Assembly: GCF_003097135.1 (NCBI RefSeq)
Contig: NZ_QEQL01000001.1
Coordinates: 1,240,001-1,304,000 of the forward strand
DNA length: 64,000 bases
Direction of reading: 5' to 3'
From: Pseudomonas sp. URIL14HWK12:I12
GTDB taxonomy: Bacteria > Pseudomonadota > Gammaproteobacteria > Pseudomonadales > Pseudomonadaceae
In this document: positions 54,305 through 63,433 of the stretch, piece after piece
Layout: every line of letters begins with the position of its first letter
Numbering within the stretch: the stretch's first letter is position 1
Made by a program: the position numbers and the translations under genes
The notes under the pieces: generated by a model
Told to the model about the DNA's origin: nothing
The model's input: only the letters and a program-made list of their open reading frames with translations
The model's database searches: none

Positions 54305-54976
54305 TCAAGCCAACACGCTGCGATCGAACAAGAACACCTCATTGTTGGCCCGCTCCAGCACCTGCTGCGGCCGGCCCATTTTCGGGTAGCGCTTCTCGCC
54401 CGTCTCGCGCACCCAACCTTCCTGTTTCATCCGCTCCAGGCGCTTGCGCAGGCTGGTGTGCTGCACCGCAGAACCCAGCACCGCCTCGAACCCAGCCAAT
54501 GCCTCGGTGACGGTAAAACAGGGCGCCAGCAGCAGCAGCGGCAAGGAACTGTAAACGGCCTTGCTGCTCAAACGCTCCCGCGCACGCAGCACCAATTCAT
54601 CGTGATCGAAAGGCAGCACAGGCAAAGCGCTGAGTGGAAAGAACGCCAGGTCCTGCCCTTGCACTTGGGCATCGGGCGTGAGCAGTGCCAGGTACACGCT
54701 GCTCATCGTCCAGCCGCGCGGGTCGCGTTCACCGTTGCCGACCGTGGCCACCTGTTCCAGGTACTGCGGCTGCACCCGCGCTTTCTCCTCAAGGGCGCGA
54801 GCCGCGGCGGCTTCCAGGCTGGGGTCGGCGCACCGGCCATTGACCAGTACGCCAGGCAAGGCCCATTGCCCGGCGAAGGGGGCATGGGCACGGCGGATCA
54901 ACAGCAGCTCCAGCCCAGTAGGCGACAGGCGCAGGGCTACGATGTCGACCCCTGCCAGTATCAGTGCATCGCTCAT
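54305..54976 (-). CDS. nrtR: NrtR-family repressor of NAD metabolism
   Basis: This 223-residue regulator has an N-terminal Nudix-like domain (LLIRRAHAPFAGQWALPGVLVNG, with a degenerate Nudix box LEAAAARALEEKARV) and a C-terminal winged helix (VLGSAVQHTSLRKRLERMKQEGWVRE). NrtR senses ADP-ribose and represses NAD biosynthesis and salvage genes. It is divergent from pncA-pncB-nadE, its expected targets, and an inverted repeat lies between. Confidence 0.92.
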   Translation of the reverse strand: MSDALILAGVDIVALRLSPTGLELLLIRRAHAPFAGQWALPGVLVNGRCADPSLEAAAARALEEKARVQPQYLEQVATVGNGERDPRGWTMSSVYLALLTPDAQVQGQDLAFFPLSALPVLPFDHDELVLRARERLSSKAVYSSLPLLLLAPCFTVTEALAGFEAVLGSAVQHTSLRKRLERMKQEGWVRETGEKRYPKMGRPQQVLERANNEVFLFDRSVLA

Positions 54977-55005
54977 CGCGACCTCGTTTCAGAAATAACT
55001 TGACT

Positions 55006-55030
55006 ACATATTACATCAGGTGAAATATGT
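55006..55030. promoter_or_regulatory. Candidate NrtR operator
   Basis: A perfect inverted repeat ACATATT (55006-55012) and AATATGT (55024-55030) with an 11-base spacer lies in the 83-bp divergent gap between nrtR and pncA, overlapping where both promoters must be. Known NrtR sites are about 20-bp dyads; assignment is from position and symmetry. Confidence 0.55.
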
Positions 55031-55059
55031 GTCTACCCCATTCACAGCGGAGAGCTCCC

Positions 55060-55701
55060 ATGACCATCGCCAGTTTCGACGTCGACGCGCAAAAAGGCTT
55101 CACGCCCCTATGCCCCGCTGAGCTGCCGGTGCCGGAGGGCCACTTGATCGGCGCTGAACTCAACCTGCTCGCAAGCCGCGCGCAGTTGCGCCTGGGCAGT
55201 AAAGATGCCCACTCGCCGACCGCCCCCTGGGTGGTCGGCTCTCACGCCGAAATGCTGCAGCCTCTGGCGCTGCCTGATGCTGACCTCACCTGGGTGAGCC
55301 ACTGCGTGCCGGGCACTTCTGGCTTCGAGCTGCTCGATGAGCTGCCCGAGCCGCTGGCCTACGACTACTTCGTGTGGAAAGGCGTAGAGCCTGGCCTGCA
55401 CCCCTACGGCGCCTGTTATCACGACCTGGCCGAGCATCGCAGCACCGGCGCCATCGAGTACCTTCGGGCCCAGGGCGTGAGCACTGTACTGGTGGGCGGG
55501 CTGGCGCTGGACTACTGCGTGAAAACGACCGCCTTGCAACTGCGCCGCGCAGGCTTTGAGGTGCTGGTGTACCTGCCCGCCTGCCGCGCCATCGCCCAAG
55601 ACACCGCCGATGCAGCCTGCACCCAGATGCGTGCCGCCGGCATCACCCTCTGTGCCAGCGCCCAGGAACTGGACGCAACCCTTGACCGCAAGGAGCAATG
55701 A
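55060..55701 (+). CDS. pncA: Nicotinamidase
   Basis: PncA deamidates nicotinamide to nicotinate in NAD salvage. The 213-residue protein has the catalytic triad residues of the family: Asp in [10 protein letters not shown], Lys in FVWKGVEP, and the nucleophilic Cys in [12 protein letters not shown]; the metal site includes [11 protein letters not shown]. The ATG at 55060 has GGAG 8 bases upstream. Its stop overlaps an ATG of pncB, and together with pncB and nadE it forms the salvage operon. Confidence 0.94.
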   Translation: MTIASFDVDAQKGFTPLCPAELPVPEGHLIGAELNLLASRAQLRLGSKDAHSPTAPWVVGSHAEMLQPLALPDADLTWVSHCVPGTSGFELLDELPEPLAYDYFVWKGVEPGLHPYGACYHDLAEHRSTGAIEYLRAQGVSTVLVGGLALDYCVKTTALQLRRAGFEVLVYLPACRAIAQDTADAACTQMRAAGITLCASAQELDATLDRKEQ

Positions 55702-55703
55702 AC

Positions 55704-56897
55704 ATGTCCGAGAGCGTATTCGCCGACCGCATCGTGCAAAACCTGCTCGATACCGACTTCTACAAGCTCACCATGATGCAGGCCGTGCTGCACAACTACC
55801 CCAACGCCGAGGTGGAGTGGGAGTTTCGTTGCCGGAATGCCGAGGACCTCACGCCTTACCTGGCCGAGATCCGTTACCAGATCGAGCGGCTGGCCGAGCT
55901 CAGTGTCACTCCAGACCAATTGGCCTGGCTGGAGAAAATCCCGTTCGTAAAACCGGACTTCATCCGCTTCCTCAGCCTGTTCCGCTTCAACCTGCGCTAC
56001 GTGCACACCAGCGTCGAGGACGGCCAGCTCTGCGTGCGCCTGCGTGGGCCCTGGCTGCACGTCATTCTCTATGAAGTGCCGTTGCTGGCGATCATCAGCG
56101 AGGTGCGCAACCGCTACGTGCACCGGGAGGTGGTGATCGAACAGGTACGCGAGCGCCTGTACAGCAAGCTCGACTGGCTGCGCGGCGAGGCGAGCGAAGC
56201 GGAGCTGGCGGGCTTTCAGGTGGCCGATTTCGGGACCCGCCGGCGCTTCTCGTACCGGGTGCAGGAAGAGATGGTCAATGTGCTCAAGCACGACTTCCCC
56301 GGCCGCTTCGTCGGCACCAGCAACGTGCACCTGGCCCGCGAGCTGGACGTCCGGCCGCTCGGCACCATGGCCCACGAATGGCTGATGGCCCACCAGCAAT
56401 TAGGCCCGCGGCTGATCGACAGCCAGAACGCCGCCCTGGACTGCTGGGTGCGTGAATACCGTGGGTTGCTCGGTATCGCCTTGACCGACTGCATCACCAT
56501 GGATGCCTTCTTGAACGACTTCGACCTGTTCTTCGCCAAGCTTTTCGACGGCCTGCGCCATGACTCCGGAGACCCGCTGCAGTGGGCAGAAAAAGCCATT
56601 GCCCACTATGAAAAGCTGGGCATCGACCCGCTGAGCAAAACACTGGTGTTCTCCGACGGGCTGAACCTTGAGAAGGCGCTGGGGCTCTATCGCGCACTGC
56701 ATCAGCGGATCAATGTAAGCTTCGGGATCGGCACCAACCTGACCTGCGACATTCCGGGGGTGAAGCCTTTGAACATCGTGATCAAGATGACGGCCTGCAA
56801 CGGCCAACCGGTGGCGAAGATTTCCGACAGCCCCGGCAAGACTCAATGCCGCGACGAAAACTTCGTTGCCTACCTCAAACACGTTTTCCGCGTCTGA
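55704..56897 (+). CDS. pncB: Nicotinate phosphoribosyltransferase
   Basis: PncB makes nicotinate mononucleotide from nicotinate and PRPP. The 397-residue protein shows [38 protein letters not shown] with the autophosphorylated histidine region, and GIGTNLTCD. Two ATGs lie two codons apart; 55704 is preferred since AGGAG is then 8 bases upstream rather than 2. It directly follows pncA and precedes nadE by 17 bp. Confidence 0.95.
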   Translation: MSESVFADRIVQNLLDTDFYKLTMMQAVLHNYPNAEVEWEFRCRNAEDLTPYLAEIRYQIERLAELSVTPDQLAWLEKIPFVKPDFIRFLSLFRFNLRYVHTSVEDGQLCVRLRGPWLHVILYEVPLLAIISEVRNRYVHREVVIEQVRERLYSKLDWLRGEASEAELAGFQVADFGTRRRFSYRVQEEMVNVLKHDFPGRFVGTSNVHLARELDVRPLGTMAHEWLMAHQQLGPRLIDSQNAALDCWVREYRGLLGIALTDCITMDAFLNDFDLFFAKLFDGLRHDSGDPLQWAEKAIAHYEKLGIDPLSKTLVFSDGLNLEKALGLYRALHQRINVSFGIGTNLTCDIPGVKPLNIVIKMTACNGQPVAKISDSPGKTQCRDENFVAYLKHVFRV

Positions 56898-56914
56898 CCT
56901 TCAAGGAGACCGAC

Positions 56915-57742
56915 ATGAGCAACCGCCAAGCCGAAATCGCCGCCGCACTGGATGTCATCCCGCCGTTCAAAGACCAGGCTGCCCTGGCCGCCGAAGTGGA
57001 CCGGCGCAAGGCCTTCATCAAGAACACCCTCAAGGCCTCCGGGCTCAAAGTACTGGTGCTGGGCATCAGCGGAGGTGTTGACTCCTCTACCGCCGGGCGC
57101 CTGGCGCAGCTGAGCGTCGAGGAACTACGCAAGGAGACCGGTGACAACGCCTACCGTTTCGTCGCTGTGCGCCTGCCTCATGGCGTGCAGCACGACGAAG
57201 CAGATGCTGCTGCCGCCATGCGCTTCGTGGCGGCCGACGAAGAAGCGACGGTGAACATCGCAGGCGCCGTCAAAGGCCTGGCCGATACCGTGAGCCCTCT
57301 CGAGGGCCTGACCCCAGCCCGGCGTGATTTCGTAATGGGCAATACCAAGGCGCGCATCCGCATGGTCGCCCAGTACACCATCGCCAACGCCTACGACGGC
57401 CTGGTGATCGGCACTGACCACGCGGCCGAGGCAGTGATGGGCTTTTTCACCAAGTTCGGCGACGGGGCCTGTGACCTGGCACCGCTCAGCGGGCTGGTGA
57501 AGCACCAGGTACGGGCGATCGCGCAGTTCCTTGGCGGGCCGGAAAGCCTGGTGATGAAGGTGCCTACCGCTGACCTGGAGGAGCTCAACCCCGGCAAGCC
57601 GGATGAGCACGCCCACGGTGTGAGCTACGCGCAGATCGATGCCTTCCTGCAGGGTAAGGCGGTGAGCCAGGAAGCGTATGACATCATCGTGCGCACGTAT
57701 GACAAGACCCAGCACAAGCGGGTATTGCCGTTTGCCCCGTGA
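56915..57742 (+). CDS. nadE: Ammonia-dependent NAD synthetase
   Basis: NadE amidates nicotinate adenine dinucleotide to NAD. The 275-residue protein is the short, ammonia-using form without a glutaminase domain. The PP-loop is [12 protein letters not shown] (residues about 50-61), and the nucleotide-binding [13 protein letters not shown] and [26 protein letters not shown] follow. AAGGAGA precedes the ATG at 56915. It completes the pncA-pncB-nadE operon and is followed by a strong hairpin. Confidence 0.95.
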   Translation: MSNRQAEIAAALDVIPPFKDQAALAAEVDRRKAFIKNTLKASGLKVLVLGISGGVDSSTAGRLAQLSVEELRKETGDNAYRFVAVRLPHGVQHDEADAAAAMRFVAADEEATVNIAGAVKGLADTVSPLEGLTPARRDFVMGNTKARIRMVAQYTIANAYDGLVIGTDHAAEAVMGFFTKFGDGACDLAPLSGLVKHQVRAIAQFLGGPESLVMKVPTADLEELNPGKPDEHAHGVSYAQIDAFLQGKAVSQEAYDIIVRTYDKTQHKRVLPFAP

Positions 57743-58111
57743 GTGATCCAGAGCTGCAAAGCCTGGGTAGGCGCCCGGCAGAGTCGGGCGCCTCGGGCAC
57801 CTAGAACACCGCAGCTCAGCCCAGGGCCGCGGGGGATGTCGATATCATTGCCCAGGCCGGTCGTTTCGAGGCGCGACTTCAAACCGCCGGCCCTGACTGC
57901 GCCCTGCGGGCGGGCTTGCCCAGCCGGGTGATTCGCCCGTCGCTGCGCCCAGCGAGCACGCCACACGCAGAAGCGCCTTCACGGTACTGCCGAAAACCTA
58001 TTCCCGAAATCGATCAATCCATTCCTTTTTGCAAATAGACCGAATCGTTTCACCCTCGGATAATTGCTCCCAAGCCTGGCCCCCTGACCTTACCCACGCT
58101 CGGAGACGCCC
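57743..58111. other. Intergenic region after nadE; no gene seen
   Basis: These 369 bases hold a strong hairpin after nadE (57769-57793) and the promoter region of the following TTG-start gene. I see no convincing coding frame, RNA gene or repeat in the rest; the frames that stay open on the minus strand lack protein-like composition. Confidence 0.6.
57769..57793 (+). terminator. Hairpin terminator after nadE
   Basis: Perfect 9-bp stem AGGCGCCCG (57769-57777) with CGGGCGCCT (57785-57793), 7-base loop, 26 bases after the nadE stop. A T tract is lacking. Confidence 0.65.
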
Positions 58112-59182
58112 TTGCCCCCCGCCGTATCGCTTTCCCTTGGTACCTGGCCCAGCAGCTTGCGCTGGTTCGCCCTCATCGTGCTGGCCGCAAGTGCTGGTCA
58201 ACTGCTCAACCACCTTAACCTCCCTGCTGGGCAATTCGTCGGCCCCATGCTGGTGGCGATTGCCTTTGGTGTCGGCGGCATCGACCTGCGCCTACCGCGC
58301 CAGGCATTTCGCCTGAGCCAAGGGTGTGTGGGCTTGCTCGTAGCCCACTCGATGACCTGGGCCGTGCTTGGCGCGGTGGCCGATGTGTGGCCGGCCATGC
58401 TCGCGGCCACCGTCGTAACGACCGTGCTCAGCGTGGTGGTGGCGCTGGGCATGGTGCGCCTGGGCGGGATCCCGGGTAGCACGGCGGCATGGGGTACCTC
58501 CCCAGGGGCGGCTTCGGCGATGGTTGCCATGGCCGAGGACCACGGCGCCGACCCGCGCGTGGTCGCCACCATGCAATACGTGCGGGTGGTGTGCGTGGTG
58601 ATGGCCGGCGCGCTGATCAGCCACTGGCTCGGCGTGAACGGCGGCGGCAGTGAAAGCCACAGTGCAGCGATGGCGGTAGCCGCCCCGCATATAGGGGTAT
58701 TGCTGGCTAACCTGGCCGTGCTGGGGGTGGGTGTCGCGTTGGGCAACTGGGTGCCGGCCGGCGCATTGCTGGTGCCGATGGTGATCGGCGGCGGCCTGCA
58801 ACTGGCCGGCGTACTGCCGGTGAGCCTGCCGGGCTGGTTGCTGTCGCTGGCCTACGGCGTCATTGGCTGCTACATCGGCCTGCGTTTCGACCGCGCCACG
58901 GTGGCTTATGTATGGCGCCGGCTGCCGGCCATGCTCGCTGGCTCCATGGCGCTGGTGCTGCTGTGCGCGGCGCTGGCTTGGGTGCTGGCGTACTGGATGG
59001 GCACGGACTTTCTCTCCATGTACCTGGCCACCAGCCCTGGCGGGCTGGATTCGATGGCGATCATCGCGGTAGACGTGCACGCCGATGTCGGGTTGGTGCT
59101 TGCCATGCAGACGTTGCGTTTGTTCGCGGTCATTCTCACTGGCGCGTTCGTCGCCCGGCAGATTATTCGCATCACACGCTGA
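58112..59182 (+). CDS. AbrB-family inner-membrane protein
   Basis: This 356-residue protein has about ten transmembrane segments arranged as two AbrB-like repeats (GQFVGPMLVAIAFGVGG then GALLVPMVIGGGLQLAG). E. coli AbrB and ammonia-monooxygenase-like proteins share the fold; despite the name these are membrane proteins, and their function is not settled. The start is TTG at 58112 with GGAG 6 bases upstream. The sequence GTSPGAASAMVAMAEDHGAD and the second TSPGGLDSMAII are the repeated family motif. Confidence 0.87.
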   Translation: MPPAVSLSLGTWPSSLRWFALIVLAASAGQLLNHLNLPAGQFVGPMLVAIAFGVGGIDLRLPRQAFRLSQGCVGLLVAHSMTWAVLGAVADVWPAMLAATVVTTVLSVVVALGMVRLGGIPGSTAAWGTSPGAASAMVAMAEDHGADPRVVATMQYVRVVCVVMAGALISHWLGVNGGGSESHSAAMAVAAPHIGVLLANLAVLGVGVALGNWVPAGALLVPMVIGGGLQLAGVLPVSLPGWLLSLAYGVIGCYIGLRFDRATVAYVWRRLPAMLAGSMALVLLCAALAWVLAYWMGTDFLSMYLATSPGGLDSMAIIAVDVHADVGLVLAMQTLRLFAVILTGAFVARQIIRITR

Positions 59183-59249
59183 GCGGTCTGCCAATGGCGG
59201 CGAAATATGTAAAAATGCGCGCCGTTTCAATGCCTTGGAGATTCACGGT

Positions 59250-59585
59250 TTGGTCATCCACTACTCAACCAACGGCCAGGACAGCGCTTGCGGGCGCAGC
59301 AGCGCCACCCTGAGCGCCAGCGCCAGTGCCACCGACGTGTCTTGCAAGAGCTGCCAACGCTCGCTGAGCAAGCCGCAAGATGCAGCACCTGCAAAGAAAG
59401 CCACGCCGTCGCTGGCCGACTTGCGCAAACCTAAGGCCGCTCCTGTAGCTGCACCTGCACCTGCGCCCGCTGCGGTGCGCCCAGCCCGCAACGGTGGCTT
59501 CAGTGTGGCCGCGGCCTGGGGCGAACGCCTGGGCGGCACCGGGAGCCGCCTGCCCCGCGGCAAGGCCGGCCAACGTTTCGTCTGA
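59250..59585 (+). CDS. Small conserved cytoplasmic protein, Cys/Pro/Ala-rich
   Basis: This 111-residue protein begins VIHYSTNGQDSACGR. It has three cysteines (one CKSC pair), then a lysine/proline/alanine-rich linker (APAPAPAAVRP), and ends with NGGFSVAAAWGERLGGTGSRLP. The start is TTG at 59250 with GGAG 9 bases upstream; no ATG fits. The linker and CxxC suggest a small metal-binding or adaptor protein, but I do not recognise a named domain. Its reading frame is protein-like while overlapping frames are not. Confidence 0.65.
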   Translation: MVIHYSTNGQDSACGRSSATLSASASATDVSCKSCQRSLSKPQDAAPAKKATPSLADLRKPKAAPVAAPAPAPAAVRPARNGGFSVAAAWGERLGGTGSRLPRGKAGQRFV

Positions 59586-59637
59586 GCCGCGCTGTTCTCG
59601 CACACGGCCGCCGCAAGGCGGCCGTCGTCTATGTGCA

Positions 59638-60534
59638 TTACGGCAACCCGGCCAGGATGCATTCGCGCAGCCAGCGATGAGCACCATCTCGATGTAGCCG
59701 CTCGGGCCACAGCATCACCATCTCGTAACCTGGCACTGGCAAAGGTGGCTCGGCCAGTGCCAGGCCTGGCTCGCCCTGCACCAGGCGCAATGGCACCATG
59801 GCCACCAAGTCGGTGTGCATCAGCGCGGCGCGCAGAAACAGAAAATGCGGCACCGACAACACGACCCGGCGTTGCAAGCCATGGCTGGCCAGCACTTCGT
59901 CAGTCACCCCGGCAAAGCCACCCCCATCGGGCGAGACGATCGCCTGTTCCAGCTCAGCGAACCCTTGCAAGGTCAGGCCGCCGGCCAGGGCCGGGTGGCC
60001 TGCGCGGCCAGCCAGCACATAGCGCTCGTGAAACAGCGAGCGGCAATGCAAGCCGGGGGGCGAACCTTCGCGGGTATGAAAGGCCAGGTCCAGCAGGCCC
60101 TGCTCGGCCGCCTGAGCCAGGCGCGGTGGGTTGAGCTCCAGCACTGCCAGGCGCGTGCCAGGCGCCTGCTGACGCAACCGGGCAAGGGCAGGCAGCACGA
60201 GGCAGGTTTCGCCATAGTCGGTCGCGGCCACCTTCCAGGTCAGCGTCGCACTGGCCGGGTCGAACGGCGCACTGGGCGCCACTGCCTGGCCCAACGCCTC
60301 CAGTGCTGCGCGTAAGGGCTCGGCCAAAGCCAATGCGCGAGCCGTTGGGCGAACGCCACGAGGCCCGGGCAGCAGCAAGGGGTCGCCAAAATATTCGCGA
60401 AGCCGGGCCAATTGCACGCTCACCGCCGGCTGCGACAGGTTCAGGCGCTCGGCGGCGCGGGTGACGTTCAAGGTCTCGAGCAGCACATCGAGGGTAAGCA
60501 GCAGGTTGAGGTCAAGCCGCGCGAGATCAGCCAT
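59638..60534 (-). CDS. LysR-family transcriptional regulator
   Basis: This 298-residue LysR protein of the NodD/NahR-like subgroup begins LARLDLNLLLTLDVLLETLNVTRAAERLNLSQPAVSVQLARL (at residues 3-45), followed by an effector domain from about 90. The ATG at 60534 (MADLARLDLN) gives the family N-terminus. It is divergent from a quinone reductase gene 88 bp away, its probable target. Confidence 0.92.
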   Translation of the reverse strand: MADLARLDLNLLLTLDVLLETLNVTRAAERLNLSQPAVSVQLARLREYFGDPLLLPGPRGVRPTARALALAEPLRAALEALGQAVAPSAPFDPASATLTWKVAATDYGETCLVLPALARLRQQAPGTRLAVLELNPPRLAQAAEQGLLDLAFHTREGSPPGLHCRSLFHERYVLAGRAGHPALAGGLTLQGFAELEQAIVSPDGGGFAGVTDEVLASHGLQRRVVLSVPHFLFLRAALMHTDLVAMVPLRLVQGEPGLALAEPPLPVPGYEMVMLWPERLHRDGAHRWLRECILAGLP

Positions 60535-60622
60535 GTTTATGCCTGGAATTTCCGCCATTCATTTCCGCTATATAAGCATGCTTGGCACCCTGTGCGGGAT
60601 CTTTGCCAAGGGAGTTTGCCTG

Positions 60623-61396
60623 ATGAATGTTTTGATCGTTTTCGCCCACCCCGAACCTCAGTCGCTCAATGGCGCCTTGCTGCGCTGCGCCGTGCGGCAG
60701 TTGGAAGCGGCCGGCCACAGCGTGCAGGTCAGTGACCTCTACGCGATGGGCTTCAAAGCCACCCTCGATGCCGAGGACTTCCCGCCTGGCGATGGCCCCT
60801 TCGACCCCTCGCTTGCGTCTCTCGAAGGCCTTAAAAGCGGCGAGCAGCATTCACAGATCACCGCCGAACAGGCCAAGCTCGACTGGGCCGACGCGCTTAT
60901 CCTTCAATTTCCTTTGTGGTGGTTCAGCCTGCCAGCGATTCTCAAAGGCTGGGTTGAGCGGGTCTACGCCTATGGTTTTGCCTACGGCGTGGGGGAGCAT
61001 TCAGACCAGCATTGGGGCGACCGTTATGGCGAAGGTCGGATGGCCGGCAAGCGCGCCATGCTGATGGTCACCACCGGCGGTTGGGAGAGCCATTACAGCC
61101 CGCGCGGCATCAACGGGCCGATCGATGAGTTGCTGTTCCCGATCCACCACGGCGTTTTGCACTACCCAGGCTTCGAGGTGCTGCCACCGTTTCTGGTGCA
61201 CCGCACCAGCCGCGTGGATGAGGCTCGCTTCGCGCAGATCGAGGCGCAACTGGCTGAGCGCATGGCCGGCCTGTTCAGTAGCCCACCCATTCCCTACCGC
61301 CGGCAGAACGGCGGCGACTACGCCATTCCCGCCCTTGAACTCAAGCCCGAGCACAAGCCGGGGGCAGGCGGCTTCGGCATACACCTGGCTGATTGA
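60623..61396 (+). CDS. NAD(P)H dehydrogenase (quinone), flavodoxin-like fold
   Basis: This 257-residue FMN/FAD oxidoreductase of the NQO1/KefF/MdaB family has the N-terminal phosphate-binding loop IVFAHPEPQSLNGAL, and LILQFPLWWFSLPAILKGWVERVYAYGFAYG is the conserved flavin/nicotinamide region. It probably performs two-electron reduction of quinones in the cytoplasm. GGGAG precedes the ATG at 60623. It is controlled, by position, by the divergent LysR gene. Confidence 0.9.
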   Translation: MNVLIVFAHPEPQSLNGALLRCAVRQLEAAGHSVQVSDLYAMGFKATLDAEDFPPGDGPFDPSLASLEGLKSGEQHSQITAEQAKLDWADALILQFPLWWFSLPAILKGWVERVYAYGFAYGVGEHSDQHWGDRYGEGRMAGKRAMLMVTTGGWESHYSPRGINGPIDELLFPIHHGVLHYPGFEVLPPFLVHRTSRVDEARFAQIEAQLAERMAGLFSSPPIPYRRQNGGDYAIPALELKPEHKPGAGGFGIHLAD

Positions 61397-61466
61397 GGAC
61401 CTTGCCTGGGCTGCGGTTTCTGACGTACAGTCCCGGCACATCACTTTTCTCCGGAAACCCTTCTCA

Positions 61467-61553
61467 ATGCCTGCCAACGCCCAGCCGATCGTGGTCGTTC
61501 AGTGCGCTGTTGTGGCCGTAGCCGCAGTAGCGCCGCCCGTTTCGGGCCGCTGA
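61467..61553 (+). CDS. Valine/alanine-rich leader peptide
   Basis: This 28-codon frame lies 90 bases upstream of an EamA transporter. The peptide begins MPANAQPIVVVQCAVVAVAA and ends APPVSGR; 8 of 28 residues are valine and 7 alanine. Composition and placement resemble ilvB/ivbL-type attenuator leaders of E. coli. A hairpin overlaps its last codons (61529-61551) and further stems follow. The ribosome site is weak (GGAAA about 10 bases upstream). It is inferred to sense charged tRNA(Val) or tRNA(Ala). Confidence 0.6.
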   Translation: MPANAQPIVVVQCAVVAVAAVAPPVSGR

Positions 61554-61611
61554 CCCTTTCTTCGTTCCCGCGCGCCTGCCTCTGAACCGGGGCGGTTCGA
61601 CCGCGCGCGGG
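61529..61611 (+). promoter_or_regulatory. Mutually exclusive hairpins of a likely transcription attenuator
   Basis: Hairpin 1: AGCG-cc-GCCCG / CGGGC-CGCT (61529-61551), overlapping the leader stop. Hairpin 2: outer stem CCCGCGCGC (61567-61575) with GCGCGCGGG (61603-61611), inner stem GAACCG (61584-61589) with CGGTTC (61593-61598). CCGCCC (61533-61538) can instead pair with GGGCGG (61590-61595), disrupting both. No T tract follows, so Rho or translational control is possible. Confidence 0.55.
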
Positions 61612-61642
61612 TGTCGCTGGACGATTTCAAAGCAGGTATCAC

Positions 61643-62485
61643 ATGCGTTCCTATTTCCACACCTGGGGCCCTACCGCCCTGTTCGTGCTGCTGTGGGGCA
61701 GCGCGGCAATCTTCTCGCGTTGGGGCCTGGACCACAGCTCAGCGTTTGCCATCCTCACCTTCCGCTTCACCGCCGCCCTGCTGGGCCTGGCGCTGCTTGC
61801 GCTGTTCTATCGCACCGGGTTTCCGCCCAAAGGCCAACGCTGGCAGGTGGCGCGCACGGGCGCCTTGCTGATCGGCGGCTATTCGCTGTGCTACTTCCTG
61901 GCGCTGGAGCACGGTATCACCCCTGGGGTGCTGGCCACGGTGTTGGGCGTGCAGCCGATGCTTACGCTGTTGCTGATGGAGCGGCGCGCCTCAGGCCTGC
62001 GTTGGCTGGGGCTGTCGCTCGCGCTGGCAGGCCTGGCCTTGGTGGTGCTGCAAGGGCTGCTCAAGGCGCAGCTGTCGCTGCCGGGCGTGGCTTTCGCCTT
62101 GCTGGCGCTGGCCTGCATGACCGGCGGCGCGATCCTGCAAAAGCGCCAGGCACTGCCCCCCACCCAGGTGCTGCCGCTGCAATACGCCGTCAGCCTGGTG
62201 ATGTGCCTGGCCTGCGTGCCGTTCAAACCCTTCCACGTTGAATGGGTAGCCGGCTTCATCGTTCCGATGCTGTGGCTGGGCCTGGCCATTTCGGTGGGCG
62301 CGCAGCTGCTGCTCTACCGCATGATCGGCAGTGGCAACCTGGTCAACGTGACCAGCCTGTTCTATCTCGTGCCCGTGGTCACGGCTCTGCTGGACTGGCT
62401 GGTGCTGGGCAATGCCCTAGGCGGGCTGGCGCTACTGGGCATGGCCGGCGTGCTGGGCGGCCTGGCCCTGGTGTTCAAGGGCTGA
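61643..62485 (+). CDS. EamA-family (DMT superfamily) transporter
   Basis: This 280-residue inner-membrane transporter has ten hydrophobic segments in two EamA repeats (ALFVLLWGSAAIFSRWGLDH then GVAFALLALACMTGGAILQK). The leader peptide upstream suggests the substrate is linked to valine or alanine, perhaps efflux of the amino acid or of a branched-chain precursor; that is inference. The stop codon region overlaps the convergent LysR gene by 11 bases. Confidence 0.9.
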   Translation: MRSYFHTWGPTALFVLLWGSAAIFSRWGLDHSSAFAILTFRFTAALLGLALLALFYRTGFPPKGQRWQVARTGALLIGGYSLCYFLALEHGITPGVLATVLGVQPMLTLLLMERRASGLRWLGLSLALAGLALVVLQGLLKAQLSLPGVAFALLALACMTGGAILQKRQALPPTQVLPLQYAVSLVMCLACVPFKPFHVEWVAGFIVPMLWLGLAISVGAQLLLYRMIGSGNLVNVTSLFYLVPVVTALLDWLVLGNALGGLALLGMAGVLGGLALVFKG

Positions 62486-63329
62486 GCAAGGCGACCAGCG
62501 CATTGAGCGCCGGGGTCTGCAGGCCCCGGCGCCATACCAGGCAGATGGGAATACCGCAGAAGGCGCCGCCCACATCATGCACTTGCACCGAGGCCTGAGC
62601 AGGTAGCGTCTCCAGCAGGCTGCGCGGCACCAGCGCAAGGCCGGAGCCGGCCGATACGCAGGCGACCATGCCGTGGTAGCTCTCCATCTCGAAGATCCGA
62701 CCAGGGGTGGCCTGGTCGCGCATGAACCATTCCTCGAACAGCCGCCGGTACGAGCAGTTGGCTCGAAAGGCGTAGATGTTGCGGCCATTCACCTCGCTGG
62801 CGCGGCGAATCGGCGGGTGCTCCAGTGCCGAGATCAACACCAGGTTCTCCTCGAACACTGCGCAGCCTTCCAGCGCCGGGTGATGCACCGGGCCGTCGAC
62901 GAAAGCACCGGCCATGCGCCCTGCAATCACTGCGTCGAGCAACTCGCCGGAAGGGCCGGTAGAGAGGTCCAGCTCAACCTTGGGGTGGCGCTGGTGAAAG
63001 GTGGCCAGCACCGGGGGCATGCGCACTGCGGCAATGCTCTCCAGCGCACCAAGGGCTAGCACGCCCATGGGCTCTTGCCCGTTCACCGATAGCCGCGCTT
63101 CTTCCACCAGCGCCAGGATGCGCCGGGTGTAATCAAGAAAGCCCGCACCTGCTGGCGACAAGCGCAAGCGCATTTTCTCGCGGATGAACAGGTCATTGCC
63201 CAATTCAGCTTCCAGCTGCTTGAGCCGCGTCGTCACGTTCGATGGCACGCGGTGCAGGCGCTCGGCCGCGCCGTTGACGCTGCCGCTGTCGGCAACCGCC
63301 TGAAAGATTTCGAGCTGCGAAAGGTCCAC
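62475..63329 (-). CDS. ptrR: LysR-family regulator, PtrR-like
   Basis: This 284-residue LysR regulator has helix-turn-helix residues about 3-60 (LSQLEIFQAVADSGSVNGAAERLHR) and an effector domain (MPPVLATFHQRHPKVELDLSTG). It is divergent from a Sad-type aldehyde dehydrogenase, exactly as E. coli ptrR (yneJ) is from sad, so control of putrescine/GABA catabolism is likely. It overlaps the transporter gene end by 11 bases in convergent orientation. The symbol rests on context and general similarity. Confidence 0.83.
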   Translation of the reverse strand: MDLSQLEIFQAVADSGSVNGAAERLHRVPSNVTTRLKQLEAELGNDLFIREKMRLRLSPAGAGFLDYTRRILALVEEARLSVNGQEPMGVLALGALESIAAVRMPPVLATFHQRHPKVELDLSTGPSGELLDAVIAGRMAGAFVDGPVHHPALEGCAVFEENLVLISALEHPPIRRASEVNGRNIYAFRANCSYRRLFEEWFMRDQATPGRIFEMESYHGMVACVSAGSGLALVPRSLLETLPAQASVQVHDVGGAFCGIPICLVWRRGLQTPALNALVALLSP

Positions 63330-63433
63330 GGCCAGAGATTCTCCCTGAAAGAATATTTCGCTCAGTATTATTCAGTAACACTGACACCTCAAGGGGTCGT
63401 AGCCTTGTTTCATTGCCACAGAGGAGGCTCGCC

